8,959 nucleotides of DNA from Parachlamydiales bacterium (lineage in GTDB: Bacteria; Chlamydiota; Chlamydiia; Chlamydiales; JAJFMK01). The stretch is taken from the NCBI GenBank assembly GCA_020050175.1, contig JAGVKY010000128.1, positions 1-8,959 on the forward strand, in the 5' to 3' direction. The translations under genes and the position numbers were made by a program. The notes beneath the pieces were generated by a model. That model saw only the letters and a list, made by a program, of their open reading frames with translations, was not told where the DNA came from and made no database searches. Below, in pieces: positions 1 through 6,360 of this stretch (positions within the stretch are counted from its first letter, which is position 1; each line of letters starts with the position of its first letter).

Positions 1-341
1 ATTATCAGTGGGTGGCCAAAAGATTTAAAAAAGAGATGCTCGACTCACTTGAGCGTCATAAAAAAGAAGGGGCCGAGCTTTTCTTAGTGAGTGCAAACAT
101 CCCTCCGGTTTTACTTCCTGTTAAAGAAAAATTTGGATTTGATGCCCTTTTTTGTTCCGAACTTCAAATCGCAAACGACAGGGCAACAGGAAAACTTTCC
201 ACTCCCAATTGCCGCGGCTTAGAGAAACTAAAAAGAATAGAAAGTCTGCTTAAAGAGGGGGTCATATTGGAAGCTTACGGGGACTCGGAAGGGGATCGTC
301 AACTCCTAGAGCGAGCCAATATCCCCCATTGGATCCGTTAA
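1..341 (+). CDS. HAD superfamily subfamily IB phosphatase, C-terminal part (5' end outside window)
   Basis: The reading frame is open from the left edge (YQW, then a GTG codon at 12 that is probably internal) to a TAA at 339-341, so about 112 C-terminal residues are visible. Three HAD phosphatase elements can be read: motif II as LVSAN with its serine, a lysine-bearing GLEKLKRI segment in the motif III position, and motif IV as YGDSEGD with the Mg-binding aspartates. The spacing, and the ATGKL...NCRG segment before the lysine, are typical of subfamily IB (SerB/YfhB-PgpC-like) enzymes. The nucleophile motif DxDxT must lie upstream and is not seen. These are cytosolic phosphomonoesterases. The substrate cannot be told from this fragment; phosphoserine or phosphatidylglycerophosphate are family possibilities only. 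The protein ends shortly after motif IV (…PHWIR), as in short HAD-IB members. Fold assignment is good, substrate unknown. Confidence 0.8.
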   Translation, partial: YQWVAKRFKKEMLDSLERHKKEGAELFLVSANIPPVLLPVKEKFGFDALFCSELQIANDRATGKLSTPNCRGLEKLKRIESLLKEGVILEAYGDSEGDRQLLERANIPHWIR

Positions 342-368
342 AAAAGAAAAAGATTTTTCAACACTTAC

Positions 369-398
369 TTGACAGCGAAAGGTAAAGTAAGAGATGAC
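369..398 (+). promoter_or_regulatory. Possible sigma70-type promoter for the barrel/propeller operon
   Basis: A perfect TTGACA lies at 369-374 in the gap between the HAD gene and the barrel gene. At 17-18 bases spacing the -10 position reads AGATGA or GATGAC (392-398), a poor match to TATAAT. Transcription would start about 20 bases before the ATG at 426. The -35 match and the position favour it; the weak -10 keeps confidence low. Confidence 0.3.
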
Positions 399-425
399 TC
401 TAAGATCGAACTCGATAGAAATCCT

Positions 426-1028
426 ATGATGCGTCTCTTTCTTTTTTTGCTGTTTATTCTCTCACTGGACATCCATGCCCGAGATTGGGAAACGGAGGCT
501 CGTGTGGCTTACTTCAGGCCAAGGGTGGGAGATTTAAGGCAGATTTACCCAAATGGTTGGGTCCAATATCAAGTTCAAGCAGCTACCACCATTTGGGGCC
601 CCTTTGGCCTCTGGGCAAACGCTGGATTCATGAACACCAATGGACATTCGTTAGGGTTACACCAAAAAACTCGTCTAAGAATTTATCCTTTAAGCTTTGG
701 AGGACTCTACTATTATTGCTTTCCTCCCTTATGTGTTCCTGGATACTTAGATGCCTATATAGGTGTAGGTCCCACCTATTCCACCTTAAAGATCCATGAT
801 GAAGGCGATCGCTTTATCAAGCAGCATGTCGCTAAAAACGTTTGGGGCGTAACGGCAAAATCAGCTCTCCGCTACCACTTTTGTGGTTGTGGCTATATCG
901 GAGCCTTTATCGACTATTACCATTCAAGGTTTCCCTTCAAACACGATCCCCATTGTGTTACACGCCGCAATGTTGATACGAGTGGTTTCCTATACGGCGG
1001 ATCTCTAGGCTTTTCTTTCGAACTTTAG
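426..1028 (+). CDS. Exported Cys-containing outer-membrane beta-barrel-like protein, 200 aa
   Basis: I chose the ATG at 426 because it opens directly onto a signal peptide: MMR, a run of Leu/Phe/Ile to about residue 16, then a likely cut after IHA (residue 18). The frame is open back to a TTG at 369, which would put 19 charged residues before the signal. The mature part is about 182 residues, rich in aromatics and glycine in alternating patterns (VAYFRPRV, GLWANAGF, LDAYIGVGPTY, GYIGAFIDYY, GFLYGGSLGFSF), as in small 8-strand opacity/OmpW-like barrels of chlamydial envelopes. It ends FSFEL, close to the aromatic C-terminus recognised by the BAM machinery. Five cysteines (98, 103, 153, 155, 177) could form disulfides in an oxidising envelope. 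No strong ribosome site precedes it. The next gene starts 5 bases after its stop, so the two are probably cotranscribed. Function beyond barrel is unknown. Confidence 0.75.
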   Translation: MMRLFLFLLFILSLDIHARDWETEARVAYFRPRVGDLRQIYPNGWVQYQVQAATTIWGPFGLWANAGFMNTNGHSLGLHQKTRLRIYPLSFGGLYYYCFPPLCVPGYLDAYIGVGPTYSTLKIHDEGDRFIKQHVAKNVWGVTAKSALRYHFCGCGYIGAFIDYYHSRFPFKHDPHCVTRRNVDTSGFLYGGSLGFSFEL

Positions 1029-1033
1029 AAGTT

Positions 1034-2830
1034 ATGTCTCTTTTAAAAACTTACTGTCTCTTATTTCTTACCTTTCTAGGTTCTTTAACGGGGGCTTGGG
1101 ATCAACCTCCGCTCACTCTCGAAACAGGGTCATTTACAAGTCTAAGCCCTCTTATGACTGTTGATCCAAGTGGTGCTGTGATGGTGACTTGGACAAAAGT
1201 AATGGGGGGGTGTTATATCAACCAGTCATCCTATTTCAATGGAACCAACTGGACCAATTTCAATGTGACTCCAGAACCCACACCGACCGATTGTTTTTTT
1301 CCAGCGATTGCTTACCCTGTCTTCTATGATTATGGTGCTAAGGCACTGGCCATCTGGGATAACGGACCCAGTTTTACAATCTCCGAGCGATTTTTTCAGG
1401 GTTCTCGTTTTACTGCGGGCACTGGGTGGGCCACAGCTACGACCTTTGCGTTTCCTCCTTGCACAGGAACTCCATGTCCTGTTGGACCGGTATCAGCCTC
1501 TGAGGCCATTTCCATTAACGAAGCTGGAAGTGGCGCCGCTGTTTTTGGAGTTCTCCTAAACTCCGATGATGGAAGAAATACCAATATTCAAGGCATGTCC
1601 ATAGCGTCGGGAGTTTTTTCCGGGATAATTGTCAATGTATCGGCTCCTAACATAAACACAAGCGATTCAAACCCCGAAATTGTTATTGATAATTCTGGAA
1701 ATGGGGTTGCTGTCTGGTCTAGTTATGACATCCCAACCAAAATAAGAAGCATCAAATCTTCAAAATATCAGGCTGGTGTATGGGGTCCAGAAGAGGTCAT
1801 CTCTGAACCAGGTGCTAATGTTTTTTCTGTCGCTTTTGACGGAAATACTTTTGGTGAAGCTGTTGTTGTTTGGTTGGAAACAAATAGTAGTAATAACAGT
1901 GTTGTTAAATCCAAAACTTACTCAGGTGGTGCGTGGCTAAGTAAAATAACAACCCTTTCACAAGCCCACAAAGATGCACAATTCCCAAATGTCTCCATGA
2001 ATAGTTCTGGAGATGCACTAGCCGTTTGGAGAAATAATACTGAATCTAGCATCGAATCAGCTGAATTTTTTGGAGGAAATTGGCAAACAGGTGTTTTAAC
2101 TGTTTCGACTCCAGGAGATTCGGTCGATAATCCTGTTGTCGATTATAACGATTCTGGAATAGGTGTGGCTGCCTGGATAGGAAGTGGTAATAAACCAACA
2201 GGTGCTTTTTTCCCTGTTCATGGAGGTTGGGGAACTCCTGAAATCATTGCAGAAGTCTCTGCAAGTAGGCTTAAAGTGGTTATTGATGGTAATGGAATTG
2301 CTACAGCCGCTTGGTTGAATGGAGGTTTGATCCAAGTGACACGAGGAGAGAAAGGTGTTGTTCCACCGCCGCCTACCCCTCCACCACCACCTCCCTCTCC
2401 ACCACCCCCTCCACCACCACCTCCTTCTCCACCACCACCTCCCTCTCCACCACCACCTCCCTCTCCACCACCCCCTCCACCACCGCCTCCTTCTCCACCA
2501 GGACCTCCTCCACCTCCTCCACCAATTCCACCGCCGCCACCTATTCCACCCGATCCACCTAAAAATTTTACGGGGAGGATCATTCAGAATGAGTTTGCAA
2601 GCCAAATCGAATGCCTACATGTCTTAAACTGGCAACCAAGTCCAGACCCAACAGTGATAGGGTATCGGATTTTCGAAGGGAAAAAATTGATTAAGACAGT
2701 TGGTCGAAAGGGCCCCTTTAAAGTAACCCTAGGAGGAAGGTGTTGCCAGTCTAAACTCTATCGCTACACGTTGGTCTCCTTCAATGCTAAAGGTGAAGAG
2801 AGCACACCAAGTAAAGTGAAATTGAAGTAG
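1034..2830 (+). CDS. Secreted propeller-like repeat protein with polyproline linker and C-terminal FN3 domain, 598 aa
   Basis: The ATG is 5 bases after the barrel gene's stop and starts a signal peptide (residues 1-21, hydrophobic LLKTYCLLFLTFLGSLTG, cut probably near GA/W). Residues 38-430 hold eight copies of a motif of the form xVxxDxxGxAxAxW, starting near residues 38, 90, 158, 214, 264, 318, 367 and 412; the closing W is replaced by F in copy 3. A spacing of 45-68 residues is what a beta-propeller would give. Residues 444-509 are almost pure proline broken by Ser, Thr, Gly, Ile or Asp, with two runs of nine prolines. Residues 510-598 look like a fibronectin type III domain: LNWQPSPDP with W533, GYRIFEGKKL with Y544, and YRYTLVSFNAKGEES. 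Cysteines at 60, 87, 143, 148, 527, 570 and 571 may be disulfide bonded. There is no membrane anchor or sorting signal. It is likely periplasmic, surface-bound or released, with a binding rather than enzymatic role. The exact function is not recognisable. Confidence 0.8.
   Translation: MSLLKTYCLLFLTFLGSLTGAWDQPPLTLETGSFTSLSPLMTVDPSGAVMVTWTKVMGGCYINQSSYFNGTNWTNFNVTPEPTPTDCFFPAIAYPVFYDYGAKALAIWDNGPSFTISERFFQGSRFTAGTGWATATTFAFPPCTGTPCPVGPVSASEAISINEAGSGAAVFGVLLNSDDGRNTNIQGMSIASGVFSGIIVNVSAPNINTSDSNPEIVIDNSGNGVAVWSSYDIPTKIRSIKSSKYQAGVWGPEEVISEPGANVFSVAFDGNTFGEAVVVWLETNSSNNSVVKSKTYSGGAWLSKITTLSQAHKDAQFPNVSMNSSGDALAVWRNNTESSIESAEFFGGNWQTGVLTVSTPGDSVDNPVVDYNDSGIGVAAWIGSGNKPTGAFFPVHGGWGTPEIIAEVSASRLKVVIDGNGIATAAWLNGGLIQVTRGEKGVVPPPPTPPPPPPSPPPPPPPPPSPPPPPSPPPPPSPPPPPPPPPSPPGPPPPPPPIPPPPPIPPDPPKNFTGRIIQNEFASQIECLHVLNWQPSPDPTVIGYRIFEGKKLIKTVGRKGPFKVTLGGRCCQSKLYRYTLVSFNAKGEESTPSKVKLK
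2363..2560 (+). repeat. Polyproline-coding repeat, in-frame 18-base PPPPPS-type unit
   Basis: The segment encodes residues 444-509 of the propeller protein. Proline runs, separated by single residues, are 4, 6, 9, 5, 5, 9, 2, 7, 5, 2 and 2 long. The core is a near-exact 18-base unit (PPPPPS) with an expanded 30-base form (nine prolines plus Ser). The plus strand has no G from 2372 to 2484 (113 bases), so the complementary strand is made of G-rich triplets. Gain or loss of units would stay in frame. Confidence 0.9.
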
Positions 2831-2844
2831 TCTAATCAGAATGC

Positions 2845-2875
2845 GTTCCCATTGAGCTCTTTTTACAATGGGAGC
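2845..2875 (+). terminator. Hairpin after the propeller gene, possible terminator without T-run
   Basis: Ten bases at 2845-2854 (GTTCCCATTG) pair with 2866-2875 (CAATGGGAGC), with one G-T pair and an 11-base loop. It begins 15 bases after the stop of the propeller gene. No T-run follows on either strand, so it does not fit the standard intrinsic terminator. It may protect the transcript 3' end. The pairing is real in the sequence; the role is inferred. Confidence 0.35.
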
Positions 2876-3004
2876 TAATGAAAACCATCGGTGATGGCTA
2901 ATGTTTTTGTTGCCTCTCCACACATAGGGATAGATCAAGCGGGGAATGTCATTGCAGCTTGGATTGGAAGACAGGGTTTGCAGGTTTCAAGAGGAAGTCA
3001 TTAA
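2863..3004 (+). pseudogene. Decayed C-terminal fragment of a second propeller-family gene
   Basis: Past the stop of the propeller gene, a 36-codon frame from 2894 to the TAA at 3002-3004 reads MANVFVASPHIGIDQAGN followed by VIAAWIG and ends LQVSRGSH. It aligns gap-free with the eighth blade of the upstream protein (residues 407-440): ID..G....AAW and then QV.RG are shared, about 11 of 34 positions. It also shares ANVF with blade 5 (GANVFSVAFDG). A one-frame-shifted stretch just before it (2869-2898) reads WELMKTIGDG, which completes a typical blade opening when joined to the fragment. Stops at 2876 and 2879 interrupt the fragment's own frame. I read this as the last blade of a tandem paralogue that lost its remainder. 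A functional 36-residue peptide is possible but less likely. Confidence 0.6.
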
Positions 3005-3010
3005 AAAAAA

Positions 3011-4648
3011 TTAGTAAGTTTGACTTTCCTCTAGGAGAAGGAATTTCCAGAGTTCGTAGAAAATGCCTTTTGATTGAATAAGTTCGTTAAAAGGTCCTTT
3101 TTCTCTGATTTCACCCTCGTTGAGGACCATAATCTCATCCAAATGTCTAAGGGTTGAAAGACGATGGGCAATGACAATCGCTATCCGATTATCTAAAAGG
3201 GAGTTGATTTTTCTGACTAGAGCCTTTTCTGTGGCTATATCGATAGAGCCTGTAGCCTCATCTAGAAGAAGGCAAGAAGGTGAAGCAAATTCGGCCCTAT
3301 CTAAAGCAAGGAGTTGCTTTTCCCCTTCCGAAAGCCCCCACACTGGAGAAGTCTGCTTTACCGTTCTTTTGCTATAGAGATTGAAATTCTCTTCGTATGA
3401 AGACCTTATAACGGGAGGATCTTGCAGCAGCGGAAATAATTCTCTTCTAATGTCTTTAAGATGATAACAATCAATAGACCTTCCATTGATAAGGATTTGA
3501 CCCTCTTGAGGAGAGTAAAAACGGAGTAAAAGAGAATGGAGTGTTGTTTTGCCAGCTCCCGTGAAACCAACAATGCCTACACGTCCCTCCAGAGAGAAAG
3601 AGATGTTTTTTATGACAGGGGTGTCTTTGCGATAGTAGAAAGAAACATTTTGGAATTCTATCGTTTTAATCTCCTGTAAATCAAAAGAGCCCTGATCCTT
3701 TTCCTTGGGTTCGTTTAGAATTTTTTTCACTTTTTTAAGACTAGAGAAGCCAGAAAGAAGCGTATTGAATCGATTAGCTAATTCGATAAGAGGACGAAAG
3801 AGGATCGCTGCCCAAAGAGTAAAGGCCATAAAATCGGTTGCCTCACCTCCTAAATAAGTAAAGCCTAAAGTGGCCAGTATCCATATGGATCCGATCAAGA
3901 GATCAATGCCCTCTCCAAAAAGAGAAAATGAACGGCTAATTCTAAAAATGGAACGCTCTGCTTTCTTAGCCCGTTGTTCAAAGTCTTTTGCCTCTTTTTC
4001 AGGATCTTCATAAAGCTGAAAAAGAGAACGTCCGCTTAGATGTTCTTGAAGAAAACGGTTTTGTTCAAGAAGAGCCCCTCTATATATATCAAAAGCGAGT
4101 TTTTGTTCTTTTCGAAAGAGTAAAAAGAGAGCTGCTGTAAAAGGGAAAAAAAGAAAAAAAATAGTTCCCCAAAGAGGATTTAGAGAGAAAGCTAGTGCCA
4201 AAATAAAGAAAAAAATAAAAATATTGCCAATGAGAGGGATAAGCGAATCGGCAAGCATTTCCCTAATTTTTTCTACATCGTCCGATAGATGGGTAGCCAA
4301 AATTCCCCCCTTGGCATGATCAAAAAAGGGAATAGGCAAAGCCAGGAGGTGGTCAAAAAGATTGCCTCTTAGAGATCGTTCAACCTTAGAAGCAAAAAGA
4401 TTTCTAAAAAAAGCAGCAGAAAGCTCGAAGGAGAGCCAGAGAATCACCGGCATAAAAAGCGAATAACCCTCTCCAATCGCTCTGTCAATATTCTCTGATG
4501 TAAGGTTGACCGGAAATATAATTAAACTAATAGCTAAGGGGAGCCACGCTTCAATCGCCTTGGCTGCCAGCTGCATCAAAAGTCCTAAAGAAAAAAAAGC
4601 TTTCTCTTTCTTGATGAGACGTAAAAGTTCACTGATGGAGGGTTTCAT
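3011..4648 (-). CDS. ABC exporter half-transporter, MdlB-like, with reduced NBD, 545 aa
   Basis: This is a type IV (exporter-fold) half-transporter: about six membrane segments (roughly residues 17-45, 63-84, 133-156, 160-178, 244-266, 272-290), then a nucleotide-binding domain from about 328. Walker A is GFTGAGKTT (361-369), the Q-loop glutamine is Q409, Walker B ends LLLDE (D463, catalytic E464), and the switch histidine is H495 in IVIAHRLSTL. The LLLDEATGSID and EKQLLALDRA segments resemble E. coli MdlB. The domain is unusual: only 30 residues separate Q409 from the signature, against 56 in the partner gene, so much of the helical subdomain and the X-loop (TxxGERG) are missing. The signature is LSEGE instead of LSGGQ. 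The frame is intact, so this is not a fresh pseudogene. Its ATG lies inside the end of the partner gene (20-base overlap), which indicates translational coupling and a heterodimer in the inner membrane. Substrate unknown; lipids or drugs are usual for the family. Confidence 0.85.
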   Translation of the reverse strand: MKPSISELLRLIKKEKAFFSLGLLMQLAAKAIEAWLPLAISLIIFPVNLTSENIDRAIGEGYSLFMPVILWLSFELSAAFFRNLFASKVERSLRGNLFDHLLALPIPFFDHAKGGILATHLSDDVEKIREMLADSLIPLIGNIFIFFFILALAFSLNPLWGTIFFLFFPFTAALFLLFRKEQKLAFDIYRGALLEQNRFLQEHLSGRSLFQLYEDPEKEAKDFEQRAKKAERSIFRISRSFSLFGEGIDLLIGSIWILATLGFTYLGGEATDFMAFTLWAAILFRPLIELANRFNTLLSGFSSLKKVKKILNEPKEKDQGSFDLQEIKTIEFQNVSFYYRKDTPVIKNISFSLEGRVGIVGFTGAGKTTLHSLLLRFYSPQEGQILINGRSIDCYHLKDIRRELFPLLQDPPVIRSSYEENFNLYSKRTVKQTSPVWGLSEGEKQLLALDRAEFASPSCLLLDEATGSIDIATEKALVRKINSLLDNRIAIVIAHRLSTLRHLDEIMVLNEGEIREKGPFNELIQSKGIFYELWKFLLLEESQTY

Positions 4649-6236
4649 ACAGCCTCTTCAGATGATGCAAAGGACCATCTTGATCCATAAAAAGCTCTTG
4701 TCCACCTGCTTGAACGATTTTTCCCTGAGTCAGATAAAAAATACGGTCGGCCTTTAAAAGAAAGGGAACATGACTTGTGATCACAAGAACGGTTTGTTTT
4801 TCACTTCTCTTTTTTAAAGTGGTTTGTATCTGTTTAATTGTCGAAGGATCGAGGGCATTAAACGGTTCATCGACTAGAAGAAGAGGGCGATTAGAAAGGA
4901 GAGCTCTTGCAAAGGCAATTCTCTTTTTCTGCCCTCCTGAAAGAGTCATTCCTCTTTCTCCTATTAAAGTGTTGAGGCCTTCGGGAAAGTGGGAAATTTC
5001 ACGTGATAAACCAGCTTCTATTAAAACTGTTTCAAGCTCTGCAGAAGAAGCTCCCTTATGGCCAAGAAGGATATTCTCTTTGATGGTCCCTGTGAAAAGG
5101 AAAGGGGTTTGTTCTGCGTAAGCGACTTTTTCAGGAAGAGAAATCTCTCCTCTTAGGAGGGGGTATTCCTTAAGAAGGAGGCGAAATAGAGTTGTTTTTC
5201 CAGCCCCCACGGGGCCAGCAATGGCTCCGATTTGATGGGGCAATAGCTCCAGATTCAGCCCATCAAAGAGAAGCTTTTCCCCTTTTGGATATTTAAACGA
5301 GAGATTTTTGATAGAGATTGCTGTAGAGATCTTATAAGGAGGTATTTCTTCTTTATCATCCGTTTTCAAAAAAGATTGTATCCTCTTCCAGGAGGCTTTC
5401 CCTCTGTAGATAATGGGTAAAGTCCAGCCAAGGAAGAGGATTGGCGCGAGGAGATTGCCTTGGATCCAGAGAAAGGAAAGAAAATTAAGAAGAGGAAGAT
5501 AATCGAGCTTCACTAAGTAAAGGGCCCCAATGACAAAGATAAGAGTTGTCGAGCGGCCAATGATATTGACAAAGGGAAAGAAAGAGCTTTCTAGAAGCCT
5601 TAAAGGGAAAGATGTTTTTTCTATGCGATGCGAAAGTTTCCGAGCAAATCGGGAGAGCTTCTCTTGGGCTATGGGATGCTTAAGACTCCGTATACCCTTG
5701 ACCACATCCAAGAGAAAGATATTCCAAGCTTCTAACGATTCTTGAAGAGATGTTGTCTGGCGCTCAATCGATCTTAAGGAGCCCCACATGATGACTAGGA
5801 TTCCTAAAAGGGGGATTAAGGATAGTAGGGCAAGAGGCCATGAAAGGTATAAAGAGATAAAAAAAGAAGGGATTGAAAGAGTGAGAAAATTGATAGGGGA
5901 GAAGCTACCAAAATAGAGAAGATCTCGGTAGTTGGTAAGGTCTGATGTCATGATATGGAGCACTTCACCAGGAGGATGCTCCTGAAAAAAGGGCTCCTTT
6001 TTCTTTTGCAAAACACCAAAAATTTTTTCCTTGAGTTTCTCCTCTTCACTTGTGCTCATCCGACTCAAATGGATACGCACGTGATACTTTAAAAGAATAG
6101 AAAGGATTAAAAGAACAAATAAAACAAAGGCCAGAGCTGGATAGTAGGGCAGTTGTTTTAAGAGAAGAGGACTTCCTGCGGCAATGATATTGCTGAGGAG
6201 AAGGAACAAGAATAGTTTTTTTTTATCAGGTCCCAT
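4629..6236 (-). CDS. ABC exporter half-transporter, MdlA-like, canonical NBD, 535 aa
   Basis: This is the first gene of the exporter pair. About six membrane segments (near residues 8-26, 31-50, 113-131, 133-152, 228-246, 250-276) are followed by a complete nucleotide-binding domain: Walker A GPVGAGKTT (341-349), Q-loop YAEQTPFLF with Q376, X-loop TLIGERG (423-429), signature LSGGQ (432-436), Walker B LLLVDEP with E457, D-loop NALD, and H489 in ITSHV. The order, MdlA-like then MdlB-like, matches the E. coli mdlAB operon. Complementing the partner, this subunit supplies the only intact LSGGQ, so one composite ATP site (its signature with the partner's Walker motifs) should be canonical. The ATG at 6236 is fixed by an in-frame TAA six codons upstream with no other start codon between. 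No Shine-Dalgarno is visible, and a TATAAT lies only 9 bases before the ATG. At 535 residues it is shorter than the 590 or so of MdlA, mainly in loops and the N-terminal part. Confidence 0.87.
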   Translation of the reverse strand: MGPDKKKLFLFLLLSNIIAAGSPLLLKQLPYYPALAFVLFVLLILSILLKYHVRIHLSRMSTSEEEKLKEKIFGVLQKKKEPFFQEHPPGEVLHIMTSDLTNYRDLLYFGSFSPINFLTLSIPSFFISLYLSWPLALLSLIPLLGILVIMWGSLRSIERQTTSLQESLEAWNIFLLDVVKGIRSLKHPIAQEKLSRFARKLSHRIEKTSFPLRLLESSFFPFVNIIGRSTTLIFVIGALYLVKLDYLPLLNFLSFLWIQGNLLAPILFLGWTLPIIYRGKASWKRIQSFLKTDDKEEIPPYKISTAISIKNLSFKYPKGEKLLFDGLNLELLPHQIGAIAGPVGAGKTTLFRLLLKEYPLLRGEISLPEKVAYAEQTPFLFTGTIKENILLGHKGASSAELETVLIEAGLSREISHFPEGLNTLIGERGMTLSGGQKKRIAFARALLSNRPLLLVDEPFNALDPSTIKQIQTTLKKRSEKQTVLVITSHVPFLLKADRIFYLTQGKIVQAGGQELFMDQDGPLHHLKRLYETLHQ

Positions 6237-6245
6237 CGAGCGAAA

Positions 6246-6251
6246 ATTATA
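6246..6251 (-). promoter_or_regulatory. TATAAT -10 box directly before the ABC exporter operon
   Basis: The minus strand carries a perfect TATAAT at 6251-6246, ending 9 bases before the ATG at 6236. The -35 position at 17 bases is only a T-run, with no TTGACA and no extended TGn. If used, transcription would start 0-4 bases before the ATG and give a leaderless mRNA, consistent with the missing ribosome site. Confidence 0.35.
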
Positions 6252-6266
6252 AGCTTACAAATGGGT

Positions 6267-6329
6267 AAAAAAAAACAGGATAAGAACGATCTGAAAGGAC
6301 TCAAAATTTGGAACAGGTTAAATTTTTGA
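6267..6329 (-). terminator. Weak hairpins plus T9 run downstream of plsB
   Basis: On the minus strand, after the plsB stop, an AT-rich inverted repeat (6329-6320 TCAAAAATTT with 6309-6301 AAATTTTGA, one bulge, 10-base loop) is followed about 30 bases later by a short CAGAT/AT(C)CTG stem (6293-6276) and nine Ts (6275-6267). Each stem alone is weak. Together with the run of Ts just before the exporter's -10 box, they suggest that the rng-plsB transcript ends here. Confidence 0.35.
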
Positions 6330-6360
6330 ATTCTTTCGGAAGTTGTTGATCTTGTGATGG

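Noticed and set aside
342..360. GAAAAA-GA-TTTTTC inverted repeat after the HAD gene as a terminator
   Set aside because: The loop is only two bases and the stem is nearly all A-T, so a stable hairpin is unlikely.
369..425. TTG start at 369 for the barrel protein
   Set aside because: It would put 19 charged residues before a complete signal peptide and lies on the TTGACA box. The ATG at 426 is better.
2363..2560. Short regular repeats that might look like a CRISPR array
   Set aside because: The units are 18-30 bases, contiguous, without unique spacers, and in frame with a coding sequence.
2096..2605. Long Gly/Trp/Arg-rich reading frames on the minus strand across the polyproline segment
   Set aside because: They exist only because the complement of a polyproline repeat has no stop codons. 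The plus-strand frame has a signal peptide and domains.
3003..3010. A8 on the plus strand as the T-run of a terminator for the ABC exporter operon
   Set aside because: The bases before it on the minus strand form only a 4-5 base stem inside the coding end, so it is too weak to call.
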